Source: Gnetum montanum (lineage: Eukaryota > Streptophyta > Gnetopsida > Gnetales > Gnetaceae). From it: a DNA stretch of 64,000 nt. The position numbers and the translations under genes were made by a program. Below are positions 1 to 10,699 of this stretch, in pieces. Numbering within the stretch: the stretch's first letter is position 1; each line of letters opens with the position of its first letter. The notes beneath the pieces are model-generated. The model had not been told where the DNA came from and did not search any database. It was given only the letters and a program-made list of their open reading frames with translations. The stretch spans positions 427,326-491,325 of the forward strand of contig MNCI01002869.1 of the NCBI GenBank assembly GCA_015680685.1, given 5' to 3'.

Positions 1-43
1 GCTTGAACAACGATGAAGAATCAACCTTGTGAGAAGAAGCCAT
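1..43 (-). pseudogene. Start of gag of element K (partial, runs off the window)
   Basis: On the minus strand an ATG at 43-41 opens a frame reading MASSHKVDSSSLFK to the window edge. It resembles the gag start of copy C at 62233 (MPSSHKSNSPP). It lies about 135 bases inside the PBS of a minus-strand LTR, as gag does in copies A, B and C. Only 14 codons are visible, so whether the gene is intact cannot be told. Confidence 0.5.
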
Positions 44-177
44 TTTAGAACTTTGAAAAGAAAAAAAGTATGCTTGTTACTATTATTATTATTCTTAATG
101 ATTGTGACTTTAAGTTTCATTACAACCTCTTTAAATAATTTCACTAAGTCCTAAATAGTGCATGTAGCTAACTAAAG

Positions 178-195
178 TGCCTAGCAATGATGTCA
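178..195 (-). promoter_or_regulatory. Primer-binding site of element K (degenerate tRNA-Asp type)
   Basis: Read on the minus strand directly after the LTR end, the site is TGACATCATTGCTAGGCA. It is a decayed form of the TGGCACCGTTGTCGGGGA site of copy C, which is nearly complementary to the 3' end of plant tRNA-Asp(GUC). The position beside the LTR end supports the call; the mismatches show age. Confidence 0.55.
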
Positions 196-196
196 A

Positions 197-1001
197 TGAT
201 AAGCAGCGAGCAATCCATACACCCAACCATATGAATCACTAGTGTTCACTAAGTGATGTAGTCAAATTCCATAGACTTTAGTTCTCTAAGAACACTGGGT
301 CTAGGAATTCAATATCAAGGACATGATCATTGTCTTTCCAATTTCACTTGTAACTTGTAAAATGCAAAGGTATGGTTAAGTGTCACTAAGGCACATGATT
401 TTTATCATTTTATCTTTTATACCAAATTCACCTAAGTGACGAAAATAAAGTAAATTTGATATTTAATTAATCTAATTAGTATAATAACTAGCTTTTTGTA
501 CACATCTTGAACATGTTGCCATGCTACTTGGCTACCAAGCATTAGGCATTACTAGGATTACCAAGCATAATGTATACTAGAAGTGGTTATACTTATGTTC
601 ATTATTTAATTGATATTAATTACCAAGCATAACATACACTCAAAGTGGTCAAGTATATGAATAATAAATGCATAAGGAAAATATTAATCTATTCCAAGTG
701 CTACAAGGTTTGATAAAAAAAGATCATTTTTATTACCATTCACACTAAGGTGCTCAGGTACATCAGTGCTCAAATAAAGATTTGTAAACTTCTTTGACTC
801 CTACTGTAGGCACTCAGAAAATATTCTAAGTCTAGAAAAAACAAACTGTAAGAGCTTCACTACAACTAATGGAAGAAGTGTCATAAATATAGTAGGTAGG
901 TGTGCATTTATAGGTGATCATAGGGTCCCACGTCGATGGGTACCTGTTAACATAGGAAACCCTATGTTGATAGCATCTTGTTGACATAGCCCAACGATGC
1001 A
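197..1001 (-). repeat. LTR of element K (Athila-type gypsy), minus strand
   Basis: In reverse complement this stretch aligns by eye with the LTRs of F, A and C. It has a TATA-like CTATAAATG near its upstream end, the conserved GAGTGCCTACAGTAGGAGTC motif (795-815), an AATAAA inside a stem, the block of 'accacttt...gcttggtaat' type, and a final CTTATCA followed by a PBS. The upstream end (TGCATCG at 1001) abuts the truncated LTR of element J, so K probably inserted into J. The internal part of K lies off the left edge. Confidence 0.75.
728..779 (-). promoter_or_regulatory. Poly(A)-signal stem of K LTR
   Basis: Inverted arms TTTTATT (728-734) and AATAAAG (773-779) enclose a loop with a shorter internal stem. 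The same arrangement occurs in the LTRs of A, B, C and D. On the minus strand the poly(A) signal reads AATAAAA. Confidence 0.5.
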
Positions 1002-1578
1002 TGATTTAGCAAACATATACTCTACAACTTTTGGTCTTGCAAAATATGTATTTCCCAATCTAAAAACATCTCTTCTTTGCAACTATTCCACATTTGAGAA
1101 AGACATTTCTACTCTTCTAGGATGTCTTTCAAGGTAAATTCCAATGGACATATTTTTGTAATTTAAACATTAAGGGAAGATGAAAGTCATCAATAATTGT
1201 ATAAATAGAATTCAAGACCTAAGCTTGGAGAGAAGAAATCAAGGATAAGAGAGAGAGAAATTGTAAGAGAAAGAAGAGATCATCTTCAGAGATGAGAGTT
1301 TAGCTTATCTTGAGCACTCTTGTTGTGAGTCACCGTGAGCCATGGATGAGAGAATGAAAGGAAGCCATTGTTGCATGACTTTAGGCCTTATGTGAAAGGA
1401 AGTGATGTGGGGATATTGATTATTGTTTGTCCTTTGTAGCTTACTTCCATTATCTTTTGTACTCCATTGAATTTGTACAAGCAAAAATAAAGATGTGTTT
1501 TCATTTCTTGTTTTAAATGAGGTTTCTATCTTGAGGATTTGGACATCAATTGAGGTTGATGAGGTCATATCCTTAGCA
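1002..1578 (+). repeat. 5' LTR of element J, truncated upstream
   Basis: The stretch from about 1015 aligns by eye with 4435-5015: 'ctctacaacttttggtct', 'ttccaatggacatatttttgtaa', 'cctaagcttg', 'atcttgagcactcttgttgtgag', 'ttccattatcttttgtactccatt'. The downstream copy extends about 100 bases further upstream, so this copy has lost its U3 tip where the K LTR now sits. A TATA-like 'gtataaatag' is at about 1199. The end is placed at the CA before the PBS. Confidence 0.75.
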
Positions 1579-1581
1579 AAC

Positions 1582-1599
1582 TGGTATATGAGCATTTGG
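1582..1599 (+). promoter_or_regulatory. Primer-binding site of element J (initiator-Met tRNA type)
   Basis: TGGTATATGAGCATTTGG lies three bases after the LTR end. It resembles the common plant PBS TGGTATCAGAGC, complementary to initiator tRNA-Met. Element J therefore differs in primer from the tRNA-Asp elements in the rest of the window. Confidence 0.55.
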
Positions 1600-2099
1600 T
1601 TTGAAGGAAATTTACTTAAGAAAAATAATTCTTTACATTAAAACACAAGGATTCACTCACCTCCAATGTCATTACGGTGTATAACTATAATTGATGTATT
1701 TTTCACACTTAATAAGGGTTTGATAAATGTTCTTTTGATCCTTTTGAATGATCAATTATATTAGGTATTGGAAACTCTTGTTGTTTGAAAGACTAATTAG
1801 CTTTGAGTAGCTAGGATTAGTAAGAATTGTAAGAATTACATTTTGGATTTTCATATTTCTTGTTGAATCTATTTAGATACTCCAAAATTATTTATGAGTA
1901 GTTTTGATCTCCTTTCATTTTCATATGGGTATTTAAAAATTGAGTCTATATTTGTGAAATTAATTGTGGGTGTTTGTGTGTAGTACTCATAACTAGAAAA
2001 GAAGTTATAAGTGTGTCTTTTGTGCTCATAGCTTAAAGAAGAGTTGTGGGTATTGTAAGTTTTTTGTTGCTTGAAATTATGTTATAATTCCAAGTATAC

Positions 2100-3451
2100 T
2101 ACCTATGTATCTTAGTCTAAAAGAGCTTAGGAGAGATGGAGGAAATGAAGGCTAATTTGTTATTTATTTTGAAGAGAATTGAGAGGATATCTTCTAGCCA
2201 TTAAGGAAGCAAGGAAGATAAAGGGTCTAATGAAGTAGAGGTCCGTAAGAAACGAAGTTCTCAAGCATCTCTTATTGGACAAGGAAGTGCTTAATGATCA
2301 AGGGTTTTAAGGAAGAAAACCAAGAGCTTCATCAAAGGGATCAAGAGATCTTTCAAATCCAAGATGGTGTATATTGTTGATCAAGAAGAGTTCTTATCTC
2401 ATGAGTCATGGGAGTTAAAGGATCAAATCCAAGGAAGAGGAAAAGATCAAGGAACTTCTTTAAGAAGGATTAAAGGCATCACTAGAAGGTATGAGACTCA
2501 TTCTTTTTGCAATTGGTCTATACCTTGTGGCAAGGGAAATGAGATTCTAAGACAAGTTAAATTTATCTCATGGCTGATAGGTGAGTCTTCTAGCCAAGCT
2601 ATATGTAAGAATGATTTCTTTGATGCTATTTTGATGAATCTAATGTTGAAACCATGGGGGAGAGTTTACCTTCTAAGTTGGTACCTCCAAAATTGGATGA
2701 AAAGATTAATGATGATTCCTTTAAAGGGGATGAATCATTTGATTTGGGAACTCCTATTTAGGATCTTAAACCATCAAGTTTTGATGATGTTAGACAACCA
2801 AATGTTGAAGATTAAGATGAATCAAAGATGAATGGGAGAAGCCATGAAAATGTAAGTAAGTTGGAGCTTTTCCTTATGGATGGTAGTAATGTCTCTCTTT
2901 GTGAAGCTAGTATGAGGAACACTAGTTTTTTACTTTAGCTTGATAGTAGTTTGTTTAATTGTAATGATGTGAGTCATGATCATCAGGTTAATTGTGATGA
3001 AACTGAGGAACATGTTGTGTATGATGGAAGTAATTTAACTTTTAATGCCACTGTTAGTGAAAGTAAGCCTAATAATGATAATGTATTTGATTTTGTGTAT
3101 GATAATAATGCCTATTGGGCTAGTCATGGTGGGAAGGTCATTATTGATGTTTGTAAAGACATTGATTATGATATGATTTTCTAGAATTTGGAAATCTTTG
3201 CTAGTGAATGTAGCAATGAAAAATTTATAAAGTGTGTTGATGAACTTGATTGCCTTACCTGTGGTATGGATGAGCAGCATGAAGGCAATTTAAACAATTA
3301 TGACGCTAATGGTGAAGGAAGGTTAGGTGAGAGACTTCTAAGCACCAAGAAGAAGAAGATAAAGAAGAGGAAAAGAAATGCAAGAAGGGAAGCTAAGTTG
3401 AGAAGACCTAACCCTTTGTTACAGGCCAAGAGAGAAACATGTGGGATTTGA
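2100..3451 (+). pseudogene. Gag-like/internal coding debris of element J
   Basis: Several open stretches occur here (2364-2831, 2951-3184, 3188-3451) in different frames. The last ends in a strongly basic tail (KKKKIKKRKRNARREAKLRR) followed by QAKRETCGI. The acidic, Asn-rich segment at 2840-3180 resembles in style the tail of element I at 16375-16560. No RT, RNase H or integrase motif is seen between the two LTRs, so J is a non-autonomous derivative. The function of the encoded protein is not recognised. Confidence 0.45.
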
Positions 3452-3560
3452 TGCTCTCAAGATGGAAGCATGGTGGAGCCTTTGAAGACAAAGACCAAGT
3501 CCATTCTTCTCTATTATAACTTTTTCATTGTGATGTGAGCACAAAATATGCTAAGCTAGG

Positions 3561-4000
3561 TGTGTGTGTGTGTGTGTGTGTGTGATATAAATAATAGTGC
3601 ATGTTTTATGTATTTTGATGTGTGTTGGATGGTGGAGACAAATGTTGTGAGCTCCAACCATGCCATGTGTATGTAGTATGAGTGTGTTTGTATTGGATGG
3701 TAGAGTCAAAATATGTGTGTGAGTGATATATAAATCATAGTGCATGTTTTATGTATTTTGATGTGTGTTGGATGGTGGAGACAAATGTTGTGAGCTCCAA
3801 CCATGTCATGTGTGTGTAGTATGAGTGTGTTTGTATTGGATGGTAGATTCAAAATATGTGTGTGAGTGATATATAAATCATAGTGCATGTTTTATGTATT
3901 TTGATGTGTGTTGGATGGTGGAGACAAATGTTGTGAGCTCCAACCATGTCATGTGTATGTAGTATGAGTGTGTTTGTATTGGATGGTAGAGTCAAAATAT
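3561..4000 (+). repeat. 143-bp tandem repeat preceded by (TG)12 microsatellite
   Basis: A (TG)12 run at 3561-3584 leads into about 2.9 copies of a 143-base unit. The marker 'atgttttatg' starts at 3601, 3744 and 3887, exactly 143 apart. Each unit carries 'ggatggtggagacaaatgttgtgagctcc' in near-identical form and a TG-rich segment. The array lies in the non-coding 3' part of element J. Open frames on the minus strand here are artefacts of the TG/CA repeats. Confidence 0.9.
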
Positions 4001-4339
4001 TGTGAGCTCTAACCACTCTATGTGCGTTGTCATTTTTTTATTTTTGTGTGTTGTTGGCCTATGTGAGGGTGCATTTGCTATACCAAGTATAAGAGCCTCT
4101 TATGTGAAAGTCAAGAGTCTTATTAAGAGGAAGGACACTAATAAGGACATCACTTTGACTATATATCATCCCTCAAATGATGGTGTGTCTTTCTTTGAGT
4201 TTTGGCATGTTTTGGATGTGTTTGGGCATGTTTTGATGAGTTTGAGGTGTTCTGGGGCCCATGGGGCCTTATTTGGAGGTGTTTAGGTATCCCAAGCTTT
4301 TAAAAGGACATCCTTTTTGGTAGCTTAAGCAGGATATAT

Positions 4340-5015
4340 GTCTACTCTCCAAAATAGATGTCTACTTTGTAGGATAGACATCTATCCTTCAACAGGTAGA
4401 CATTTGAAGAATAGACATCTACTCCAACAAGTAAACATCTACTCTACAACTTTTGGTCTCAAGAAAGATGTTTTCCCTAGGCTAAAGATATCTTCTCTAC
4501 AACTATTCCACATTCAAGAAAGATATCTTTGCTTTTTAAAGATGTCTTCCAGGCCAGATTCCAATGGACATATTTTTGTAAATTGAATGCAAGGGAAGAT
4601 GAAAAGTCATCGAAAAGTGCATAAATAGGTATCAAGGCCTAAGCTTGAATAGAAGAGAGCAAGTGTGAGTGAAAGAAGAGAGTTTGAAGTTTCTTGAGGG
4701 TAAAAGAAGAAAGTGTCTTAAGAGAGGAGAGTCGAGCTCATCTTGAGCGAGGAGAGTCGAGCTCATCTTGAGCACTCTTGTTGTGAGCCATCTTAGGTCA
4801 TGGACGAGGGAGTGACAAGAAATTATTATTGAATGGCTTTGAGCCTTGTGTAAATGAGAGTAATGTAAGGATCTTGAGTATTGTTTGTCAATGGGACATT
4901 GCTTCCATTATCTTTTGTACTCCATTTCATTTGTGAAAGCAAAAAAAAAAAAAAAATGTGTTTTTTTTTTCTTTGACTTTCTTGAGGATTTTGACTTCAA
5001 TGCATGGTCAATACC
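4340..5015 (+). repeat. 3' LTR of element J
   Basis: It aligns with 1015-1578 and keeps more of the upstream tip, which is rich in 'agatgtctac' and 'agacatct' words. Within it a 25-base unit (starting GAGGAGAGTCGAGC) is tandemly duplicated at 4724-4773, absent from the 5' LTR. A 'cataaatag' TATA-like site lies near 4620. An A-run and T-run at 4940-4970 replace the 'caaaaataaag' of the other copy. The end is approximate. PPR-derived sequence starts about 200 bases later. Confidence 0.7.
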
Positions 5016-5229
5016 AAACCATACGATGAATGCCTGCAATAACGAGCTGCAGCGACATCCTATAGGCTACTCGAAGTTAACCTTTCGAACCAAAAATGAA
5101 TTTTTGTATCAGCTATTCTCTCTTTCCCAACCTGTAAGCTCACTCTGCAAGTGATATAGTCTTAAAACCGTATATTTTCTCCGGATGTGGAGACGTTCGT
5201 GTAGGTTGAATTTGAAGGGTACATGCAGA

Positions 5230-6938
5230 GACAAATTTTGGAGATGATTACCACATGCCCAGATTTCAGTGCTTGGGAAGAGCAAGCAAATTCAAACTCA
5301 TGCCCAGAATAGTAAAATATGGTACTGACATGCAGTCTGCTGGTGGGTGCAGGCTGATTTACACACAGTGCAATATGTGAAATCTCGGATGTGCATAAAA
5401 CTCTTTTCGATTTGCCTCATCATAATGTCGTTGCCTGGAAACTTTTTTTATGGCTTCATATAGTAGTAAGGGCATGGGCAAAGAAGCATTAGGGCTTTTC
5501 TGTAGCTTGAATTCGACTGCAAATTTAAAACCTACGGAGCGCACTTTCTGCAGTGTTTTGACGGCGTGCCGCAAATCTGGACTTTTTGAACAGAGCAAAG
5601 GTATCCATGGATTGGTCTGGAAATTTGGCTTCAACGACAATGTTTACATTGGCAATGCTCTCATAGATTTGTATGGAAAATGAGGTTACATAATGGAAGC
5701 ACGGCATTTGTTTGATAAAATGGCCGAGCCCAATTTTGTATCGTGGACATCTATCATCACTGTCTATGCACAGAATGGTTTTGGCGTAGATGCATTTGAA
5801 ATGTTCAAAAAAATGATTAAAGAAAATGTGGGGATGGATGAATATGCTCTAAAGAGTGTCATCTCCACATTGTCCGGCCCTGAAGGATTGGAGGCAGGCA
5901 GGCAGCTGCACTGCTTTGTGATCAATGCGGGTTTTGAGGGGTCACATTCTGTGGCTGCTGGACTTGTCAATATGTATGCAAAATGTAAAAAGATGGAGGG
6001 TTCTGCTAAGAAATTTAAGGAGAATTGTGATCATCAGGACCTTGTGTCGTGCAATACATTGATGTCAGGATATTTGCAAAATGGGGATTTTGAGCAAGCT
6101 CTGTTGCAGTTTTCATTGATGATCAGATCAGGAATCAGAGCAGATGTTTACAGTTTTGCGACTGCTGTTGGTGCCTCTGCTGCCCTGGCTGTTGGTGATG
6201 TGGGGAATCAGATCCATTGTGTTGCCATCAAAACAGGGTTCTCTTTATATGTTTCTGTGCAGAACGTGCTCACAACAATGCTTGTCAAAACTGGTGACAT
6301 TGAGGGGGCTATGAAGGTGTTCAATGAAATGGGGAAAAGGAACATTATCTCATGGAATGCAGTTATTACAGTCTGTGCTCAACATGGGCATGGCAGGGAG
6401 GCTTTGGATCTTTTTGGGAAAATGATAGAAAGTGGTCTAGCGCCTGACCATGTTACCTTTGTTGGGGTTCTCTCTGCTTGCCGTCATAAGGGGCTATTAG
6501 AAGAAGGATTCATGTACTTTGAGGACATGAACAGACTCTGGGGCATCACACCCGAAATGGAGCACTATTCATGCATGGTAGACCTTCTTGGCCGAGCAGG
6601 GCACGTGGCTGAGGCAGAGGACTTCATTTCTGCAATGCCCTTGCTCGGTATGGAAAGCTTTGTTGAGTGCTTGCAGGTTCCATGATGAAATTGAAATTGG
6701 AAGAAGAGCAGCTGAAAGGCTTCTTGCATTTGAAGATCTGGATGCTGCCTGTTATGTGCTGCTAGCCAATTTCTACTTTGCATGTGGACAGGTGGAACTT
6801 GCTGCAAAGATGAGGAAATTGGAGTATAAAAGAGGGGTCAAGGAAGATCGTGGTTGCAGTTGGATTACGGTGAACAAAAGAGTTTATGCATTTTGGGTGG
6901 GATACGGATCCTCGGAACTTGAATTGGATCTTTACTAG
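5230..6938 (+). pseudogene. Pentatricopeptide repeat (PPR) protein, PLS/E class, disrupted
   Basis: PPR proteins bind organelle RNA in plants, and PLS/E-type members usually act in C-to-U editing. A continuous frame from 5450 to about 6640 holds successive repeats: 'IHGLVWKFGFNDNVYIGNAL', 'FVSWTSIITVYAQNG', 'RQLHCFVINAGF', 'GLVNMYAKC', 'NIISWNAVITVCAQHGHG', 'PDHVTFVGVLSACRHKG', 'HYSCMVDLLGRAGHV'. An E-like domain follows (WKALLSACR...GCSWITVNKRVYAF). Defects: TGA at 5681-5683 where Cys is expected (YGK*GY); one extra T near 6640 shifting the frame; a shift at about 5445 upstream of which only broken repeat debris to about 5230 remains; no DYW domain, with a stop soon after the E domain. The N-terminus and any targeting peptide are missing. 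There is no intron. The defects look few and recent; sequencing error is possible but would have to occur several times. Confidence 0.85.
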
Positions 6939-7776
6939 ATCAAAAGGATTAGTTTTGACAGTTGTTAAGTAATGGGTTTTCCGGCAAAATAACTTTTATA
7001 TGGGCAAAGATGCACAGAGCATGATCACCATATCATCGTTATCATGGTGCCTTCATCAATAAAGGCCAACCAGTACCATAGATGACCTAATAACTAATTA
7101 CTAAAAATATTACAAACGGTGTTCATGCAAACCTGCTTCAGAATAAACCATGGCTTTTGAAACTTTTGAATGCAATACATTGACATGTGCAAACAGTCTG
7201 GGTAAGCTCGCTGAATATACTCTTACAATGCCAGTTAAATGGGGCAGCAGAAGGTACATAGAATGCCCATTACATTGAAGATTGATATTGTTCTAACGGT
7301 TTTAAAAATATATTTTTTTAAACCTCAAAACATAGATGACATGACATGACTCCTTTTTAAAACTGTAAAATGGCTCCAAATTCATTGATGGAAATGATTA
7401 CATGTCCAAAGTTGAAATTTGAAATATTTAAATTCTGAGTATGCCTGTATACCCACACCCCCTACAACTGTTTTTTATTCAAATGGTTTCAAAAGATTAT
7501 GATATATTTCTTCTTCACTGTACAAGCTTTTCTGAGCAGTGAGTTCTATCAACAGTACTTTGAGCATTATTCCTCCGTGCATTGCATGGCCTTGGTGCTA
7601 CGACTTTAATCATGTTTATCACAGCAGTGAGAAATTGACGCTGCTATTCTCCGGTGCATGTACAGATTAATCCTCTCCTTCTACACAGTTGTAATGGCAT
7701 CTTATATGGGTTGCGTCAAAATTTCTTTGTAAATTACGATGTTATCTAATGACCAGTAGAAAATAAATGTGTTACA
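6939..7776. other. No recognised feature (3' flank of PPR pseudogene)
   Basis: AT-rich sequence with no open frame, repeat or retroelement motif that I can support. It may be the former 3' untranslated and flanking DNA of the PPR gene. Confidence 0.4.
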
Positions 7777-7782
7777 ATGTTA

Positions 7783-8110
7783 CAGGAGTTTTTGGCTCTA
7801 GNCTTTCCAGCACTTTTTCCAGAGATAAAAGGCAACTTCATGTCTAGGACGAGTAAAGATGTCAATCTCTGTAAGTATGTTAAGCATTTAATCAAATACA
7901 GAGATGAAAGAGTTGGTTGTTATCACTCCTTCAGGTACTTTCTGTTATTTGTTTCCTTTTCTATCTTTTCATTGCTCGTATACCCACATGTTCAGGCACA
8001 ATGTCTACAATGTTATTAGAAGGTATCGTGACCTGCAATTTACTTCATTTTTCTTTAAGAAAAAAAAACATACGTTGGATGCTCCAATTCCATTTGAAGA
8101 ACTATGTAAG
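7783..8110 (+). pseudogene. Helitron-like N-terminal domain fragment (frameshifted)
   Basis: The frame from 7783 reads EFLALxFPALFPEIKG, then RTSKDVNLCKYVKHLIKYRD, then a Cys/His-containing HSFRYF. This matches the general pattern of the Helitron_like_N domain of plant Helitron Rep/helicase proteins: a 'FP.LFP.G.G' start, a 'YVKHLL.Y.D.RF..HP.FRYF' core. After a frameshift, LDAPIPFEELCKHMS at about 8070-8110 could be the following segment. No Rep catalytic motif or helicase is present. Position 7802 is an undetermined base. This is from memory of the family pattern, so moderate confidence only. Confidence 0.45.
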
Positions 8111-8149
8111 CATATGAGTATTGCAGTGTCTCACAATTTTATGTTATAG

Positions 8150-8870
8150 GTTACCTACATGGTTTATCATTTGGTAACACAATATTTTTTATCTTAAGTG
8201 TAGCATATTTGTACTTGTCAAGAGCTACATAATTTAATGCAAGAGATCTTCTAAACCAGAATGACGTAAGAAAATAGAGGGTAAATGTTATGATAGAAAA
8301 GTCTCATGGAATTGAAGAATTTATGCATCTGCAATACCTAGGATTTTTAAGTTAGGGTTGATCAATAAATTTAAGATTATGGACTACTAATCCAATATCT
8401 ATGTCTACATCACATATCATTACATGTGCATGGATTACTTTGGATAGATTGTACTTTTAAGATGAATGAAATTTGATCATAATGATCATGAAGTGATGTA
8501 TAGAGCTAAGGAGTTTTTTGACTTCTACTTACTAATGCATGGAATTCAAGATTTATAACAAATACAAAGCCAAACAATATATGTTTCCTTATTGTATAGT
8601 ATTCATTGAACATGCTTATTGTACCTATCTATCCATGTGTTATTTGTCAAGATATTAATATCTATTTTCACAAAAGTGTGTCACAAGCATAATGACAAAC
8701 ATTAAGGCATCCCTATGAACTATTAGCTACCCAACTTCAAAAAATGAATCTAGATATTAAACTATGATAAGCTTCTCAATATTCTTCATGTTAAGAATAT
8801 TGAGTTATTAGCAACCTCATTGTGTTGCATTAAAGCTTGTTTCATGAGTCTATATGTCAAACTATGAATA
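8150..8870. other. No recognised feature
   Basis: AT-rich DNA without supportable coding, repeat or element structure. Confidence 0.4.
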
Positions 8871-8879
8871 ATGGTTATT

Positions 8880-9575
8880 ATAAACTAATGATGGTTGTTA
8901 GTGGTTTACTAAAACACAAGACTTATGATTGAATGGTTAAAACCTTTCCTATGGAGGTATAAAGGAGAGAAACTTAGAGTCCAAGAACTCATCATCACTC
9001 ACATTGTGATTCACAACCGTGGAAGACATTCCTCATGGTTTGGCCTCTAATGGCTAATACTCTTGGTGGTTGTTGACTACAATGGTTGTAAACTATCTTA
9101 TATGTTTCTTGAATACATTAAATATCATAGAAAATTTTTTAGTCTTAAACCATTGCCAACCATTATAAACTATAGCATATTCATGATTCAGTTTAGTATT
9201 TTATTCATTAATTCTTCAATCTCTTGTAACTAGTGATGCTCATCACTCATATATAACTTATACATGAATTTATATGTTGAACCATGGTGTTCTACTCTAA
9301 ACTGTGAGGTTATACCTATAATTGTGGAGGTTTATAATTATAGTTTTCCATTTGGTTGATCAATCTACATTGTGATGGACTCTATATTGTTTGTTCGTGT
9401 GTTATCTATACTTTTGTCCTTCCACTACATTTTCCAATATTTATAATTATAACCATGGGTATCCTATATAATATTTTTCCATTCTATGTTAATGGTTTGA
9501 CTTGTCTTGATACCATTACTTGAAATCCTTAATTAACTAAGTTCACCAGCTCCTATGGACCTCAAATTCCTAACA
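8880..9575 (+). repeat. Probable Copia-like LTR (3' boundary only is clear)
   Basis: A TATA-like 'ggtataaagg' lies near 8957 and the segment ends TCCTAACA directly before a TGGTATCA-type PBS, the usual LTR end of plant Copia elements. The upstream boundary is a guess and no second LTR was found. No Copia pol motif was seen downstream before the gypsy sequence at 10700. Confidence 0.35.
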
Positions 9576-9591
9576 TGGTATCAATGTGAGG
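9576..9591 (+). promoter_or_regulatory. Primer-binding site, initiator-Met tRNA type
   Basis: TGGTATCAATGTGAGG resembles the plant consensus TGGTATCAGAGC and directly follows a CA-ended LTR-like segment. Confidence 0.45.
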
Positions 9592-9599
9592 TTTGTTGA

Positions 9600-10690
9600 T
9601 TGAGGTAAACCTTTCATGAATAACTGTGAAATTTGAACTAGTCATGGTTAATTTTGTTGCGAATTACTAAGCATGTGTTTTGAAACTTGGTAATTTAAAA
9701 AATATAAGTGCCTACTTGTAGAATGTTACTTACCTATAATTGTGTCCTTTGATTTCTTTATGCCTATTAGTAACAAGTTCATTATTTATTCATTTAGTTT
9801 ATTATTGAACTATCAATATCAAAATTAGTTAGTTACATGAATTCTTGCATTCCTTCAACATTTTGTTTGATATTATGGTTGCAATGGTAAGTAAAAGGTA
9901 TAGCATAAAATAGGTAAAACTCTTTTATAGTCTAATTCCCAAGCCAAAAAATTAAAGAAGTAAATCAATTTTTTAATCTTAAAATAATAGAAGCCACATA
10001 CAAGATTTATATTTATTTATTTATATATATCTTAACATGATTATCACTTTGTCATCCTAATAAAAAAATTTGTTAGACTATTGTTTAATAACAAGCATGT
10101 AAAAACCATGGTGAATTATAGTGATAACAGTGGTAATAACCATGGTGTAATTATGATGGTTGTGATTATCCATGGAAATACTAAATGTGTTATGGTTAAC
10201 TTGTAGCTAGACTTGATGAACTATTTATCTAATGATAATAGTTATTATTTTTTTATGTTAAGAGTTATGGTTGATCCAACTATGAGAGTTCATCTTATTA
10301 TTATGATCATACTAAAAAAGGTGAAGTTGCGGTTAAGATTCTGACAAACTAATAGTTCATTAATAAGTAAAAATAATGTGTGCTCGTGTTTATATACAAT
10401 GGTGAAACCATGGGCTAGTATGATAGAAACTATTTTGATTATTCTATCTTGATCTTTTGTCAATCTATTCATAGTTATCATCATCCATGATACCAACAAC
10501 TAAGAGGTCATAAATGAGTTATGAAAAATTACCATTAGAGTTAAAGTTAAAAGCTTTCCATGGTTAAGGTTTTCAAGTTCTTCAATGAATTGGATCATGG
10601 AGGTAAAGGTTTTGGTTAGTAAGTTGAAATTATAGTAAAGAACATTAGATCTATGAAGGTAGTTTCTCTTATGAGGTAATTATGGAGTTT
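9600..10690. other. No recognised feature; repeated 'accatgg' words
   Basis: AT-rich sequence. Around 10100-10180 words of the type 'aaccatggtg' and 'aatgatggtt' recur irregularly. They do not form a clear tandem array. Debris of the left part of element H may begin near 10540. Confidence 0.35.
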
Positions 10691-10699
10691 AGAAGTATG

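Noticed and set aside
3551-3888. Two similar minus-strand frames rich in His and Thr
   Set aside because: They are translations of the (TG)n run and the 143-bp tandem repeat; the similarity comes from the repeat.
5359-5970. Minus-strand frames opposite the PPR relic
   Set aside because: The plus strand has clear PPR repeats; the minus frames match nothing and lie antisense.
7777-7880. Possible exon bounded by TTACAG and GTAAGT
   Set aside because: The splice-like signals are there, but the frame continues past GTAAGT with residues that fit the Helitron-like domain, so the exon reading is less likely.
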